Positions 17,676-33,809 of a DNA stretch of 64,000 nucleotides are shown here, piece by piece. The notes beneath the pieces were generated by a model. That model made no database searches. It was not told the origin of the DNA and saw nothing but the letters and a program-made list of their open reading frames with translations. Location: positions 124,001 through 188,000 of the forward strand of contig CAJYMH010000021.1 in assembly GCA_913776195.1 (NCBI GenBank), read 5' to 3'. This DNA comes from an uncultured Caulobacter sp. (GTDB taxonomy: Bacteria; Pseudomonadota; Alphaproteobacteria; Caulobacterales; Caulobacteraceae). Made by a program: the position numbers and the translations under genes. Numbering within the stretch: the first letter of the stretch is position 1; each line of letters starts with the position of its first letter.

Positions 17676-18580
17676 ATGGACATCCAACTCGTCGCCGAGG
17701 GACTTGAGTTTCCCGAAGGCCCCATCGCCATGGCCGACGGATCGGTCCTGCTGGTGGAGATTCAGCGCCAGACCCTGACCCGTGTCACGCCCGACGGGAA
17801 GCGCGAGACCGTGGCGAACCTGCCCGGCGGCCCCAACGGCGCGGCCCTGGGCCCTGACGGCGCGGTCTACATCACCAACAATGGCGGGGCCTTCAACTTC
17901 CACGATATGGGCGGGCTGAATATTCCTGGTCCCACACCGACAACCCATGTGGGCGGCTCGATCCAGCGCGTGGACCTTAAGACCGGTCATGTGGAGACTA
18001 TGTACGACGCCTGCGACGGCGTGCGGTTGGTCGGTCCCAACGATCTGGTCTTCGACCGCCAGGGCGGCATCTGGTTCACCGACCACGGCTGCACCACGCC
18101 CGAGGGCCGCAAGTTCGGCGCGCTCTACTACGCCAAGGCCGACGGCTCGCGGATCGAGCAGGTGCGGGGACAGTTCGTCTCGCCCAACGGCGTCGGCCTC
18201 TCCCCGGACGAGGACGTGGTCTATATGGCCGACACGACGCTGGGCCGCCTTTGGGCCTTCGACCTGGCGGCGCCGGGCGTGCTGGCCGAACCGCCGATGT
18301 TTCAGCCCGCCCGGGTGGTCTGCACCCTGCCCGGTTATCAGCTGCTCGACAGCCTGGCGGTGGAGGCTGGCGGCAAGGTCTGCGTGGCGACGATCATCAA
18401 CGGCGGGATCACCGCCTTCGACCCCGACGGCTCCACCGAGCACTTCGCCTTCCCCGACCCGATCGTGACCAACATCTGCTTCGGCGGCGCGGACATGCGC
18501 GACGCCTGGATCACCGCATCCGGGACCGGCAAGCTCTACAAAGCCCGCTGGCCCCGGCCGGGGCTGAAGCTGAATTTCGG

Positions 18581-18584
<4 letters not shown>
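17676..18584 (+). CDS. SMP-30/gluconolactonase-family hydrolase
   Basis: This 302-residue six-bladed beta-propeller belongs to the SMP-30/gluconolactonase/LRE family, which opens sugar lactones with a bound divalent metal. The first metal ligand is the Glu in LEFPEGPI. Others are expected in VGPNDLVFDRQGGIWFTDHG (Asn and Asp) and in SPNGVGLSPDEDVVYMADT. Repeats of PDGxxYxTN type mark the blades. The ATG at 17676 follows AGGGAGC. It is a single gene that converges on the Old Yellow Enzyme gene with a 4-base overlap of stops. The substrate lactone cannot be identified. Confidence 0.88.
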
Positions 18585-19681
<1,097 letters not shown>

Positions 19682-19684
19682 GCG

Positions 19685-19975
19685 CTACTCCACCACGTCC
19701 AGATATTCGATCTCGGGGCGACCGGCCATGAACGGCGCCAGACTGGCGCCGCCCGCCTTGAAGTGCTCGCTGGCGCCGTGGGCCTTCATCGCCTCTTCCG
19801 AGGCGTACAGCTCGAGCACCTTGTAGGTGTTGGGCTCGGTCCGGCTCTTGGTCAGCTGATAGATGACGTTGCCGGGCTCATTGCCGCGCACCTGGGCGGC
19901 CAGGTTCAGGAAGGCCTTCTCAAAGCCTTCGGTCTTGCCGTCCTGGACCCTCAGGGTCGCCACAACGCCGATCAT
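19685..19975 (-). CDS. ABM-domain (antibiotic biosynthesis monooxygenase-like) protein
   Basis: This 96-residue dimeric alpha-beta barrel of the ABM family is best compared with YgiN-type quinol monooxygenases. Typical features are MIGVVATLRVQDGKTEGFEKAF, then GNVIYQLTKSRTEPNTYKVLELYASEEAMKAH and the ending FMAGRPEIEYLDVVE. I chose the ATG at 19975 because GGAGG stands 5-9 bases upstream; an in-frame start 12 bases earlier would overlap that site. It is the first gene of a two-gene unit with the OYE reductase, which suggests joint action on quinones or other electrophiles. The reaction is not proven. Confidence 0.85.
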   Translation of the reverse strand: MIGVVATLRVQDGKTEGFEKAFLNLAAQVRGNEPGNVIYQLTKSRTEPNTYKVLELYASEEAMKAHGASEHFKAGGASLAPFMAGRPEIEYLDVVE

Positions 19976-20052
19976 ACGCACCTCCAAACATTTGTTTGAG
20001 GCACGTTAGACTTAGTCAGTTGCGATTGAAAAGTAGTTCTTGGAAGGCGCGG

Positions 20053-20364
20053 CTATCGCGGGCTCTCGTTCCAGCCGTAGGCGACCCATGAATGGCCGCC
20101 GGTCTGGCGCGCCTCAATAATCTGCGGGTCGGCGGCGGTCGCCTTGCGGGCCCGGGCCGTGCGGCGGGCGCGGGTGGCCATGCCGGCCAGGGTCAGCAGC
20201 GCGGTGGCCATGACCGCGATCACCACCACGGTGGCGGCGGCGAACACGGCGAGGACGGCGCCGACAGCGGCCGCAGCGAGAGTCGCCAGCGCCCCGGCCA
20301 GCCAGAACAGGCCCCGGAATGCCGAACCCTTACCCGTCGTCGCAGACAACCGTTCCATCGTCAT
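20053..20364 (-). CDS. Small hydrophobic protein of unknown function
   Basis: This roughly 103-residue protein has two adjacent hydrophobic segments (LFWLAGALATLAAAAVGAVLAVF and VVVIAVMATALLTLAGM), probably a helical hairpin in the inner membrane. A basic stretch (TRARRTARARKATA) and a polar tail ending SWVAYGWNESPR follow. I do not recognise a family. The start is uncertain: ATG 20364 has AAGG just upstream, ATG 20358 is two codons later, and an in-frame GTG at 20397 would add 11 residues. It is a single gene between the ABM gene and the DnaJ-like gene. Confidence 0.6.
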   Translation of the reverse strand: MTMERLSATTGKGSAFRGLFWLAGALATLAAAAVGAVLAVFAAATVVVIAVMATALLTLAGMATRARRTARARKATAADPQIIEARQTGGHSWVAYGWNESPR

Positions 20365-20472
20365 CGCCTTCAGCGGGCGCTTTCCGCGCCCCTCCACCCA
20401 TAATTTGGGTCACAGTATCTTCACGTCAACTGAACAAGCCGTAATCGAGCGCAAAAGCCGCGCCCCGCCTGA

Positions 20473-21168
20473 TCAAGCGGCGCCGGCCAGGGACAGTTCC
20501 CGCCGTTCGCGCATGATGGTGTCGAAGGCTCCGTTGATCGCCGCCGATTTGGCATGGGCGACCTCGATGAACTCCTGCGGCAGGCCCCGGCCTTGCACCT
20601 TGTCCGGGTGCGCCAGGGTCAGGGCGGCCTTCCACGCCGCACGCACGATATTGTCGGGCGCGTCTGCTGGGACACCCAGGATTTCGTACGGGTCGTCGGG
20701 CCCCGCGCCCAGGTGCGTGGCCTTCAGGCGGCGGAACGCCAGGGGCGACATGCCGAACAGGTGCGCCACCTGCTCCAGATAGGTCAGCTCGTCATGGCTG
20801 ACGACGCCGTCGGCGCGGGCGATGTGGAACAGCCCGTCCAGCACATTTTCCAGCAGGTCCGGGCAGCGGCGGTAACGTTTGGCCAGCCGCTTGGCGTAGC
20901 TTTCGAAGCCGCGCGTGGTCTGGCTCGCCAAGCCATAGAGACGATGGACGTTGCGTTCCGACCCGGCATCAGGTTGGAAGACCTCCGAGAAGATGGCGAA
21001 CTCGTCCTCGCCCGCACGACCGTCAGCGCTGGCCAGCTTGGCGCCGAGCGCGGTCACCGCGGTCGAGAACGCCGGGTCCTCGCCCGGACGACCGGCGGGA
21101 CAGTCCGTGCAGTCGGCGAAGTCCACCTTGCGGGCGGCGAGGCTTGCTATGTTGCGCCAGAAGCTCAT
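20473..21168 (-). CDS. DnaJ-domain protein with TerB-like N-terminus (DjlA-like)
   Basis: This 231-residue protein has an N-terminal TerB-like helical domain (about residues 30-140: VTALGAKLASADGRAGEDEFAIF and LFHIARADGVVSHDELTYLEQVAHLFGMS). A C-terminal J-domain (about residues 160-230, DPYEILGVPADAPDNIVRAAWKAALTLAHPDK) contains the HPD that stimulates DnaK. This is the layout of DjlA without its membrane anchor. The N-terminal CTDCPAGRPGED carries two Cys. It is divergent from the hydantoinase gene, with 34 bases between the two starts. A co-chaperone role is expected, and the client is unknown. Confidence 0.85.
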   Translation of the reverse strand: MSFWRNIASLAARKVDFADCTDCPAGRPGEDPAFSTAVTALGAKLASADGRAGEDEFAIFSEVFQPDAGSERNVHRLYGLASQTTRGFESYAKRLAKRYRRCPDLLENVLDGLFHIARADGVVSHDELTYLEQVAHLFGMSPLAFRRLKATHLGAGPDDPYEILGVPADAPDNIVRAAWKAALTLAHPDKVQGRGLPQEFIEVAHAKSAAINGAFDTIMRERRELSLAGAA

Positions 21169-21202
21169 GGGAGGACTTGAAGTTTATGATGGTGGCGTTC
21201 GC

Positions 21203-24778
<3,576 letters not shown>

Positions 24779-24799
24779 ATTTTGTCCAAGGGACCCCTT

Positions 24800-25327
24800 A
24801 TGGCGCCTGCCTTCCTGCTTGCTCTCTCGCTCTTCGCTCAAGGTGCGCCCGCCGCGGCCGCGAACCCGGCCGAAGCGCCCTTCCCCGTCGGCGCGCCGAC
24901 CGACGACTACGGCTTCACCGCCTGGTGCTACGGCGCCGTGGGCGGCTACATCGACTTGTATGACAAGGTCATGCCCGAGGTGGAGCGCATCGAGCGCGCT
25001 TGGCCCTCGCCCAGCGGCGTCGACGCTTCGCTGAAGGTCTATCCGCAGCTGCGCGACCAGGGCGCCAAGGACATGAAGCTGTTCGCCGGCGCCATCGAGG
25101 CGGCCGAACGCGCCAGCCCCACGGTCATCGCTGAGCAAGGCAAGTCCGCCATCAGCAAGGGTCGCGGCATCTGGACCGGCGCAGCGACCAGCGATAAGGC
25201 CAAGCTCGCCCAGGCCTGGATGGGCTGGACCCCGCCGGCCCGCTGCGCGCCGACGGCCCAGCGCCTGCAGGCCAAGGCCAGCCTGTTCGGCAAGGCGCTG
25301 AACGCCAACAACCCCGGAACCCAATGA
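24800..25327 (+). CDS. Uncharacterised exported protein
   Basis: This 175-residue protein has a signal peptide ([21 protein letters not shown]) and a mature part of about 155 residues containing two Cys (in [11 protein letters not shown] and [10 protein letters not shown]) that may form a disulfide. I do not recognise the family. The ATG at 24800 is preferred because AAGGGA lies 6-7 bases upstream; an in-frame TTG at 24782 would add six residues. It stands 21 bases after the hydantoinase gene and overlaps purT by 4 bases (ATGA), so it is co-translated with purT. That coupling does not explain an exported product. Confidence 0.75.
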   Translation: MAPAFLLALSLFAQGAPAAAANPAEAPFPVGAPTDDYGFTAWCYGAVGGYIDLYDKVMPEVERIERAWPSPSGVDASLKVYPQLRDQGAKDMKLFAGAIEAAERASPTVIAEQGKSAISKGRGIWTGAATSDKAKLAQAWMGWTPPARCAPTAQRLQAKASLFGKALNANNPGTQ

Positions 25328-26517
25328 AACTCGGAACGCCGCTCTCGCCCAACGCCCTTCGGGTGATGCTTCTCGGCTCGGGCGAGCTTGGCAAGGAGGT
25401 GGCGATCGAGCTCCAGCGCCTGGGCGCGGAGGTCATCGCCGTCGACCGTTATCCGAACGCGCCCGCTCATCAGGTGGCCCACCGCGGCCATGTGGTCGCC
25501 ATGACCGACGCCGCCGCGATCCGCGCCCTGGTGGAGCAGGAAAAGCCGCACCTGATCGTGCCCGAGATCGAGGCCATCGCCACCGACGAGCTGGCGCGCA
25601 TTGAGGCGGAGGGTTTGGCCACGGTGATCCCCACCGCCCGCGCCGCCCAGCTGACCATGAACCGCGAGGGCATCCGCCGCCTGGCGGCCGAGGAGCTGGG
25701 CCTGCCCACCTCGCCCTACGCTTTCGCTTCCACGGCGGACGACCTGGCGGCAGGCGCTGAAAAGGTCGGCTACCCTTGCTTCGTCAAGCCGGTCATGTCC
25801 TCGTCGGGCAAGGGCCAGAGTTATGTGGAGAGCCCCGCCGACATCGCCGCCGCCTGGGATTACGCCCTGGCCGCAGGGCGGGTCGAACAGGCGCTGGTCA
25901 TCGTCGAGGGTCGCATCGCCTTCGACTACGAGATCACCCTGCTGACCGTCCGCTCGCTCAAGGACGGCCAGACGATCACCTCCTTCTGCGCGCCCATCGG
26001 CCACCGTCAGGTGAAGGGCGACTATGTGGAGAGCTGGCAGCCCCAGGCCATGAGCCCCGCCGCCCTCGCCAAGGCCCAGGACATCGCCGGCAAGGTCACC
26101 GCCGCGCTGGGCGGCCTCGGCCTGTTCGGCGTCGAGCTGTTCGTCAAGGGCGACGAGGTCTGGTTCTCGGAAGTCAGCCCGCGCCCGCACGATACTGGCC
26201 TGGTGACCCTGGGCAGCCAACGTCTCAGCGAGTTCGCCCTGCACGCGCGCGCCATCCTGGGCCTGCCGATCGACACCACCCTGCGCGAACCCGCGGCCAG
26301 CGCCGTGATCTACGGCGGCATGGAGGCGATGGGCGTCGCCTATGAAGGCGTCGACGACGCCCTGGCCGTTCCGGGCGCCGACCTGCGCCTGTTCGGCAAG
26401 CCGGAAGCCTTCGAACGCCGCCGAATGGGCGTCGTCGTGGCGACCGGCGTTGATACCGACCAGGCCCGCGAGCGGGCTCGGGAAGCCGCCGGCAATGTGC
26501 GCGTGGTCGAGGGCTGA
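25324..26517 (+). CDS. purT: Formate-dependent GAR transformylase
   Basis: PurT makes formyl-glycinamide ribonucleotide from GAR, formate and ATP in purine synthesis, an alternative to folate-dependent PurN. The 397-residue ATP-grasp enzyme has the substrate loop [20 protein letters not shown] at the N-terminus. It also has [23 protein letters not shown], the ATP-binding [15 protein letters not shown] and the metal-binding [27 protein letters not shown]. The length and order match E. coli PurT (392 residues). It overlaps the preceding gene by ATGA. The MFS gene converges 3 bases after its stop. Confidence 0.95.
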   Translation: MKLGTPLSPNALRVMLLGSGELGKEVAIELQRLGAEVIAVDRYPNAPAHQVAHRGHVVAMTDAAAIRALVEQEKPHLIVPEIEAIATDELARIEAEGLATVIPTARAAQLTMNREGIRRLAAEELGLPTSPYAFASTADDLAAGAEKVGYPCFVKPVMSSSGKGQSYVESPADIAAAWDYALAAGRVEQALVIVEGRIAFDYEITLLTVRSLKDGQTITSFCAPIGHRQVKGDYVESWQPQAMSPAALAKAQDIAGKVTAALGGLGLFGVELFVKGDEVWFSEVSPRPHDTGLVTLGSQRLSEFALHARAILGLPIDTTLREPAASAVIYGGMEAMGVAYEGVDDALAVPGADLRLFGKPEAFERRRMGVVVATGVDTDQARERAREAAGNVRVVEG

Positions 26518-26520
26518 TCC

Positions 26521-27801
26521 TCAATCCTTCGGCCGCGTCTCGCGCAGGGTGAGCAGCACGGGCAGGACGAGCATAGCCACCAGGGCGATCATAGCTCCGG
26601 GGACCATGGGCCACCCGGTGCGGTCGGTCAGCTTCTGAGCGGCATAGGGCGTCAGGCCGCCGAATATCGCGGTGGCCGCCGTGGCGCCCAGCGCCAGGCC
26701 GCTCAGCCGCCCCTCTCCCGGAAACTGTTCGGCCGTGGCGACCGCGCCGACGGCGCTCACCCCGCCAGCCACCGCCGCCAGCACTATCGCGCCCAACAGA
26801 GCGGACGCCGCCGAGCCCGAGGCCATCAACGAGAACATGGTCATCGGCAAGATGGCGCCGAGCCCCGCCAGGGCCAGCAGCATCGGCTTACGCCCCCATC
26901 GGTCCGAAAGCAGCCCGATGAAGGGCGTCACCAGGATGACGACCACAGCCGCCGCCGTCGCCAGCCACAGCGACAGCCCCTCTCCCATCGCGCCGACCGA
27001 GGTCAGGAAGGCCGGCACATAGGTGATCCCCACATAATAGGTGATCGAGCCCAAGGCGGAGATGGCGAACGATCGGAGTATGCCCGCCTTGTGATGGCGA
27101 AGCGTATGCCGCAGAGGCCGGTCAGGGATCGTGCCGAAAGCCTGCTGGCGTTCGAAGTCCGGCGACTCCTGCATCGTCGAGCGCGCCAGCCACACGCTGG
27201 CGGCCAGCCCCGCCCCCACTAGGAACGGGATGCGCCAGCCCCATCCGTCGAGGTCCGCTTGGCTCATCAGGTGGACCGTCAGCGCCGAGACGGCGACGGC
27301 CAGCAGGGCTCCGACCTCGCTGGCGGCCGACGCCAGGGACGCCACCAGACCACGCTTCCCGCGCGGCGCGCCCTCCATCAGATAGGCGACGACCCCGGTA
27401 TATTCGCCGCCGACCGAGAACCCCATCACGCATCGCAGCAGCAAGACCTGCACACCCGCGGCCGGGCCAATCTGGGCGTAGGTCGGCAGCAGGGCGGTGG
27501 CGAGCATGGCCCCCGTCATGAGCAGCATGGACAGCAGCATCATCCTGCGGCGGCCGTAGCGGTCGCCGATGTGTCCGAACACCGCCGCCCCCAGGGGCCG
27601 CATCAGATAGGCGACCGCGAACCCGGCCAGGGCGGCGGCTAGCGACGCCTCGCCGCCGCCGAAGAACACCCGCGACATCACCGTCGCCAGATAGAGGTAC
27701 AGGGTGAAGTCGTACCACTCGACCACGGTCGAGAACGCCGCCACCGCCATCGACCGGCGCGAGATTCCTGGATGCGACACGGCGCCGGCGCAGGGTGTCA
27801 T
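26521..27801 (-). CDS. MFS transporter, metabolite:H+ symporter type
   Basis: This 426-residue major facilitator carrier has about 12 membrane segments. The sequence STVVEWYDFTLYLYLATVMSRVFF near the start, followed by YLMRPLGAAVFGHIGDRYGRRRMM (the loop 2-3 MFS signature) and GFSVGGEYTGVVAYLMEGAPRGKRG, is typical of the metabolite:H+ symporter (MHS) group, which includes citrate, ketoglutarate and proline/betaine carriers. It starts 16 bases after the end of metH part 2 on the same strand, so it may be the last gene of the methionine transcript. The substrate cannot be predicted. An internal ATG (MAVAAFSTVVEWYDF) is a possible alternative start. Confidence 0.87.
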   Translation of the reverse strand: MTPCAGAVSHPGISRRSMAVAAFSTVVEWYDFTLYLYLATVMSRVFFGGGEASLAAALAGFAVAYLMRPLGAAVFGHIGDRYGRRRMMLLSMLLMTGAMLATALLPTYAQIGPAAGVQVLLLRCVMGFSVGGEYTGVVAYLMEGAPRGKRGLVASLASAASEVGALLAVAVSALTVHLMSQADLDGWGWRIPFLVGAGLAASVWLARSTMQESPDFERQQAFGTIPDRPLRHTLRHHKAGILRSFAISALGSITYYVGITYVPAFLTSVGAMGEGLSLWLATAAAVVVILVTPFIGLLSDRWGRKPMLLALAGLGAILPMTMFSLMASGSAASALLGAIVLAAVAGGVSAVGAVATAEQFPGEGRLSGLALGATAATAIFGGLTPYAAQKLTDRTGWPMVPGAMIALVAMLVLPVLLTLRETRPKD

Positions 27802-27816
27802 TCGCCGGGCCGCGCC

Positions 27817-30477
<2,661 letters not shown>

Positions 30478-30510
30478 ACGCGTTGCAATAGACTGATTGG
30501 GGAAGCTTGT

Positions 30511-30542
30511 CCGCTCATGTCGGCTAACGCCGGCATGAGCGG
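30511..30542 (-). other. Intercistronic hairpin upstream of metH part 2
   Basis: A 14-base-pair inverted repeat with one mismatch (CCGCTCATG...CATGAGCGG) closes a 4-base loop between the RidA stop and the metH start. No T-run follows on the minus strand, so it is more likely an RNA stability or processing element than a full terminator. Confidence 0.55.
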
Positions 30543-30559
30543 AACTGAAGCAATTACGG

Positions 30560-31069
30560 CTACTTGGGCGCCTTGGCGGCGGTGACTTCGACCTCGATGA
30601 GGAAGCCTGGCCCCGCCAGGGCCGAGACCTGCACCGTCGAGCGGGTCGGACGGTTCGGCTGCTCCGGCGTTCCGAAGTACTTGTTGTAGGACTTCATCAT
30701 GCCGGCGAAGTCCATCTTGCCGCCCAGGGCCGGATCGCCCACCAGGTAGATGGTCATGGAGACCACGTCGCCCATGGTCAGGCCCTGGCTCTTCAGGATG
30801 CCCTCGATCTTGGCGAAGGTGCTGGCGGCCTGAACCTCGGTGTTGCCGAAGGCGGCGATGGTGTTCGCCGGGGCGGAGGCGTCAGCCACCGCCGGCAGCT
30901 GGCCCGACAGATAGATGGTCTCCGAACCGGCCGGCACGCGGATCACCTGGGCGATGAAGGCCTGCGGGTTCGGATAGGTGCGGGTGATCTCGGCCGCCTG
31001 CGAGCCCGTGAGGGCGGCGAATGAGGCCAGGGCGCCGGCGGCGGATGCGGTCAGAAGCTTGCGGATCAT
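30560..31069 (-). CDS. Exported RidA-family protein
   Basis: This 169-residue member of the RidA/YjgF family hydrolyses reactive imines and enamines formed from amino acids. Unlike canonical RidA, it has a signal peptide (residues 1-25, ending GSQAAE), so it acts outside the cytoplasm. The family Arg is present in [26 protein letters not shown], and the body [19 protein letters not shown] is normal. It lies 18 bases downstream of a Tat-exported amine oxidase on the same strand. The imine product of that oxidase would be a natural substrate, which is my inference. It interrupts the two metH genes. Confidence 0.88.
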   Translation of the reverse strand: MIRKLLTASAAGALASFAALTGSQAAEITRTYPNPQAFIAQVIRVPAGSETIYLSGQLPAVADASAPANTIAAFGNTEVQAASTFAKIEGILKSQGLTMGDVVSMTIYLVGDPALGGKMDFAGMMKSYNKYFGTPEQPNRPTRSTVQVSALAGPGFLIEVEVTAAKAPK

Positions 31070-31087
31070 TCAGTCTCCAGTTCTGGC

Positions 31088-32686
31088 TCAGGCCGCGGCT
31101 GCGGCGGTGTTGACGAGGGCGGCGTGCTTTTGCCGCTCCGCCAGGGCGCGGATGGTGCGGTGGGCCGACAGAATCGCCCCCTCCTGCCATCCGGGAGTCT
31201 GCGACAGGTGCGCCCCGGCGAAATAGACGTTGCCGGCGGCCTGGTTCAGCAGGCGGTATTCGGGACCGTCGATGTGTCCTTCCTGCCCCTGCTGGCCCGA
31301 CCAGCGCGGCCACGGTCCCATGTTGTAGGGAATCTTGCTCCAGTTCACGACGACGCCGCGCGACAGCGCCGCCTCCTGGCCCGGATGCAGCTTGCCCACG
31401 GTCGCCCGGGCGATCGCGATCTGCTCGGCCAGGGGCCGCTTGGCGAAGGCCGCCGCGCGCGGCCCAGAGCCGTAGCAGGCCAGCAGCATCCCGCGTTCGG
31501 AGAAGATGTTGGCGCTTGGGTACCAGACCAGCGAGGTCTCGCCGCCCACGAAGGAGATGCCGCCATAGATGCCCTGCTTCTCCCAGAAGCGCGGCGCGTC
31601 GAAGCCGATCTTGTTGGAATAGTCGTTAGGCACGCTGGCGACGGCCTTGGTCACCTGCGGGTCGAAGTCGGTCTTCATCTTGGCCACCAGGGCCAGAGGG
31701 ATGGTGACCACCGCATAGTCGGCCGCCACGGTCTTCACGGCCCCCGACCTGGTGTCCTTGTAGACCACCTGAACCCCGTTTCGGCTCTTGATCTCGACCA
31801 CCTCGGCCCCGCGCACGATGGGGCTGCGGATGGCCTTGGCGAAGGCGTTGGGGATCGCGTCCATGCCGCCAACAGGCTGGAACATGGCCGCCTGCTGGTG
31901 GATGTTTTCCTCGAAAAGGGTGGCGCGCATCTGCTCGTGGGCCAGCAGGTCCTTCATCGGCAGGGGCGCGCGGTGCTTGCCGAACTGATCGGCGGCGCCG
32001 GGGAAGGTCTCGAAACCCGACCGTTCCGTCCCCTTGAAGGTCATGTCCTCGGACAGGTCGCCGTACATCTTCAGGAACGGCAGCAGGCGTTCCTTGTCGT
32101 CTGCGGTCAGTTCCTGGTCCAGCGCCCCGCGGTTCACCGCCTTGGCCAGCATCTCGGCCACATAGCCCCGGGTGTCGTTCAGCCCCTGGCGCATCTCGAC
32201 GGGTTTGCCGCCGCAGCCCTTCTCCGACCAGATGTAGGCGCTGCGACTGGAATTCACCTCCACCTCCAGCGGCACGCCCAACATCTGGCAGTAGCTCAGG
32301 ATCGCCTTGTGATGGCTAGGCAACCGTGCGGGACCGGCATTGAGATAGAGGCCGTCCGAGAAGCTGCAGACTTGCGTCTCCTCCCCCACCATCTCGATCT
32401 TGTCGCCTCCGCGCACAGTCCAGTTGCGGCCCCCGACCCGATCGCGTGCTTCCAGCACGACCACGTCGAAACCGGCCTTTTCCAGTTCGAAGGCGGTCAC
32501 CAGTCCGGCGATCCCCGCGCCGAGAATGACCACCTTCTTGCCCGCCCCCGCCGTCCTCGGCAGATCAGGCATCCCGGCGAAGGTCTCCGTGGGCATGAGG
32601 CCCAAGGCGGTCATCGCCGAAAACGCGGCTCCGGCTCCGCCGACCCCGCCGATACGCTTTAGAAAACTCCTCCTACTCGTAGCCAT
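31088..32686 (-). CDS. Tat-exported flavin amine oxidase
   Basis: This 532-residue FAD enzyme of the monoamine/L-amino acid oxidase family oxidises amines to imines with release of hydrogen peroxide. I chose ATG 32686, which exposes a twin-arginine signal (SRRSFLKR at residues 4-11) followed by a hydrophobic stretch. The FAD-binding Rossmann motif is KVVILGAGIAGLVTAFELEKAGFDVVVLEAR with RVGGRNW. The second FAD contact is VYFAGAHLSQTPGWQEGAILSAHR near the C-terminus. Tat export means it folds with FAD in the cytoplasm first. It sits between metH part 1 and the ridA-like gene. Its amine substrate is unknown. Confidence 0.9.
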   Translation of the reverse strand: MATSRRSFLKRIGGVGGAGAAFSAMTALGLMPTETFAGMPDLPRTAGAGKKVVILGAGIAGLVTAFELEKAGFDVVVLEARDRVGGRNWTVRGGDKIEMVGEETQVCSFSDGLYLNAGPARLPSHHKAILSYCQMLGVPLEVEVNSSRSAYIWSEKGCGGKPVEMRQGLNDTRGYVAEMLAKAVNRGALDQELTADDKERLLPFLKMYGDLSEDMTFKGTERSGFETFPGAADQFGKHRAPLPMKDLLAHEQMRATLFEENIHQQAAMFQPVGGMDAIPNAFAKAIRSPIVRGAEVVEIKSRNGVQVVYKDTRSGAVKTVAADYAVVTIPLALVAKMKTDFDPQVTKAVASVPNDYSNKIGFDAPRFWEKQGIYGGISFVGGETSLVWYPSANIFSERGMLLACYGSGPRAAAFAKRPLAEQIAIARATVGKLHPGQEAALSRGVVVNWSKIPYNMGPWPRWSGQQGQEGHIDGPEYRLLNQAAGNVYFAGAHLSQTPGWQEGAILSAHRTIRALAERQKHAALVNTAAAAA

Positions 32687-32744
32687 TGGTGCCTCTCCCC
32701 TTCGAGATCGATGATCGGGGAGAGGCTGACTCCGGCAGGTTGCG

Positions 32745-33809
32745 TCAGGCGAGTTCGAACGGCTCCAGCCCGGCCAGTCTAAGGGCTTTCGCCCGTTCGG
32801 CAGGCTGGCGTGGCGCGATTCCGCGCACTTCGTCGGCCACATGGCGGATATGATCTGGGGTTGTGCCGCAGCAGCCGCCCAGCAAGTTCACCAGACCGTC
32901 CTTGGCCCACTCGTGCAGCATGTGAGAGGTCTCGTGCGGCTCCTCGTCATATTGGCCCATGGCGTTGGGCAGGCCGGCGTTCGGATAGGCCCCCACAAGG
33001 GTGTCGGCGATCCGCGCCAGCTCGGCGATGTGCGGCCGCATCAGGTCGGCGCCAAGCGCGCAGTTGAAGCCGATGGCGAAGGGCTTCACATGCTTCACCG
33101 AATTCCAAAACGCCTCGACCGTCTGCCCTGACAGGGTGCGGCCCGAGCGGTCGGTGATGGTCCCGCTGATCCAAATCGGCAGGGGCTCGCGCCCCTCGTC
33201 CTCAAGGTCCTTGATCGCCTTCAGCGCGGCCTTGCAGTTCAGCGTGTCGGTGATGGTCTCGATCAGGAACAGGTCAACCCCGCCCTCATGCAGGGCGGCG
33301 ACCTGCTGGCGATAGGCCTCGTACACCTGGTCGAAGGTCACCTTGCGCGCGCCTGGATCGTTCACGTCGGACGACATGGACAGCATGACGTTCAGCGGCC
33401 CGATTGAGCCCGCGGCGAAGCGCGGCTTGTGCGGCTCCTTGGCGGTCCAACGGTCGGCAGCCTCACGCGCCAACTTGGCGCCTTGCAGGTTGATATCGCG
33501 CACGGCCTGGGCGTCGAGCTTGTAGTCCTCCTGCGCGATGGTCGTGGCGCTGAAGGTGTTGGTCTCGGAGATGTCGGCGCCCGCGGCGTAATACTGATCG
33601 TGCAGGTCGGCGATGATGTCCGGGCGGGTGATGCAGAGGATGTCGTTGTTCCCCTTCATCTGACCATTGTGGTCAGTGAAGCGGTCGCCGCGGAAATCCG
33701 CCTCGTCCAGGCCGCGGCGCTGGATCATCACGCCCCAAGACCCGTCGAGGATCAGGATGCGTTCCTTGGCGGCGGCCTTCAGGGCTTCGATGCGCTCGGC
33801 GCGGGTCAT
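32745..33809 (-). CDS. metH1: Methionine synthase, homocysteine-binding part
   Basis: This 354-residue homocysteine S-methyltransferase domain of methionine synthase is made as a separate protein. It begins MTRAERIEALKAAAKERILILDGSWGVMIQ. The Zn ligands that activate the homocysteine thiol are the Cys in AIGFNCALG and the pair in LLGGCCGTTPDHI. ETNTFSATTIAQEDY and MRPHIAELARIADT are also typical. It is the partner of the protein encoded at 27817-30477. The ATG overlaps the stop of the upstream metallo-beta-lactamase gene (ATGA). Split methionine synthases are known from Caulobacter relatives. Confidence 0.95.
   Translation of the reverse strand: MTRAERIEALKAAAKERILILDGSWGVMIQRRGLDEADFRGDRFTDHNGQMKGNNDILCITRPDIIADLHDQYYAAGADISETNTFSATTIAQEDYKLDAQAVRDINLQGAKLAREAADRWTAKEPHKPRFAAGSIGPLNVMLSMSSDVNDPGARKVTFDQVYEAYRQQVAALHEGGVDLFLIETITDTLNCKAALKAIKDLEDEGREPLPIWISGTITDRSGRTLSGQTVEAFWNSVKHVKPFAIGFNCALGADLMRPHIAELARIADTLVGAYPNAGLPNAMGQYDEEPHETSHMLHEWAKDGLVNLLGGCCGTTPDHIRHVADEVRGIAPRQPAERAKALRLAGLEPFELA

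Noticed and set aside
31124-32662. A 512-codon plus-strand frame opposite the amine oxidase
   Set aside because: The minus strand has the Tat signal and FAD-binding motifs. The plus frame is a GC-rich shadow.
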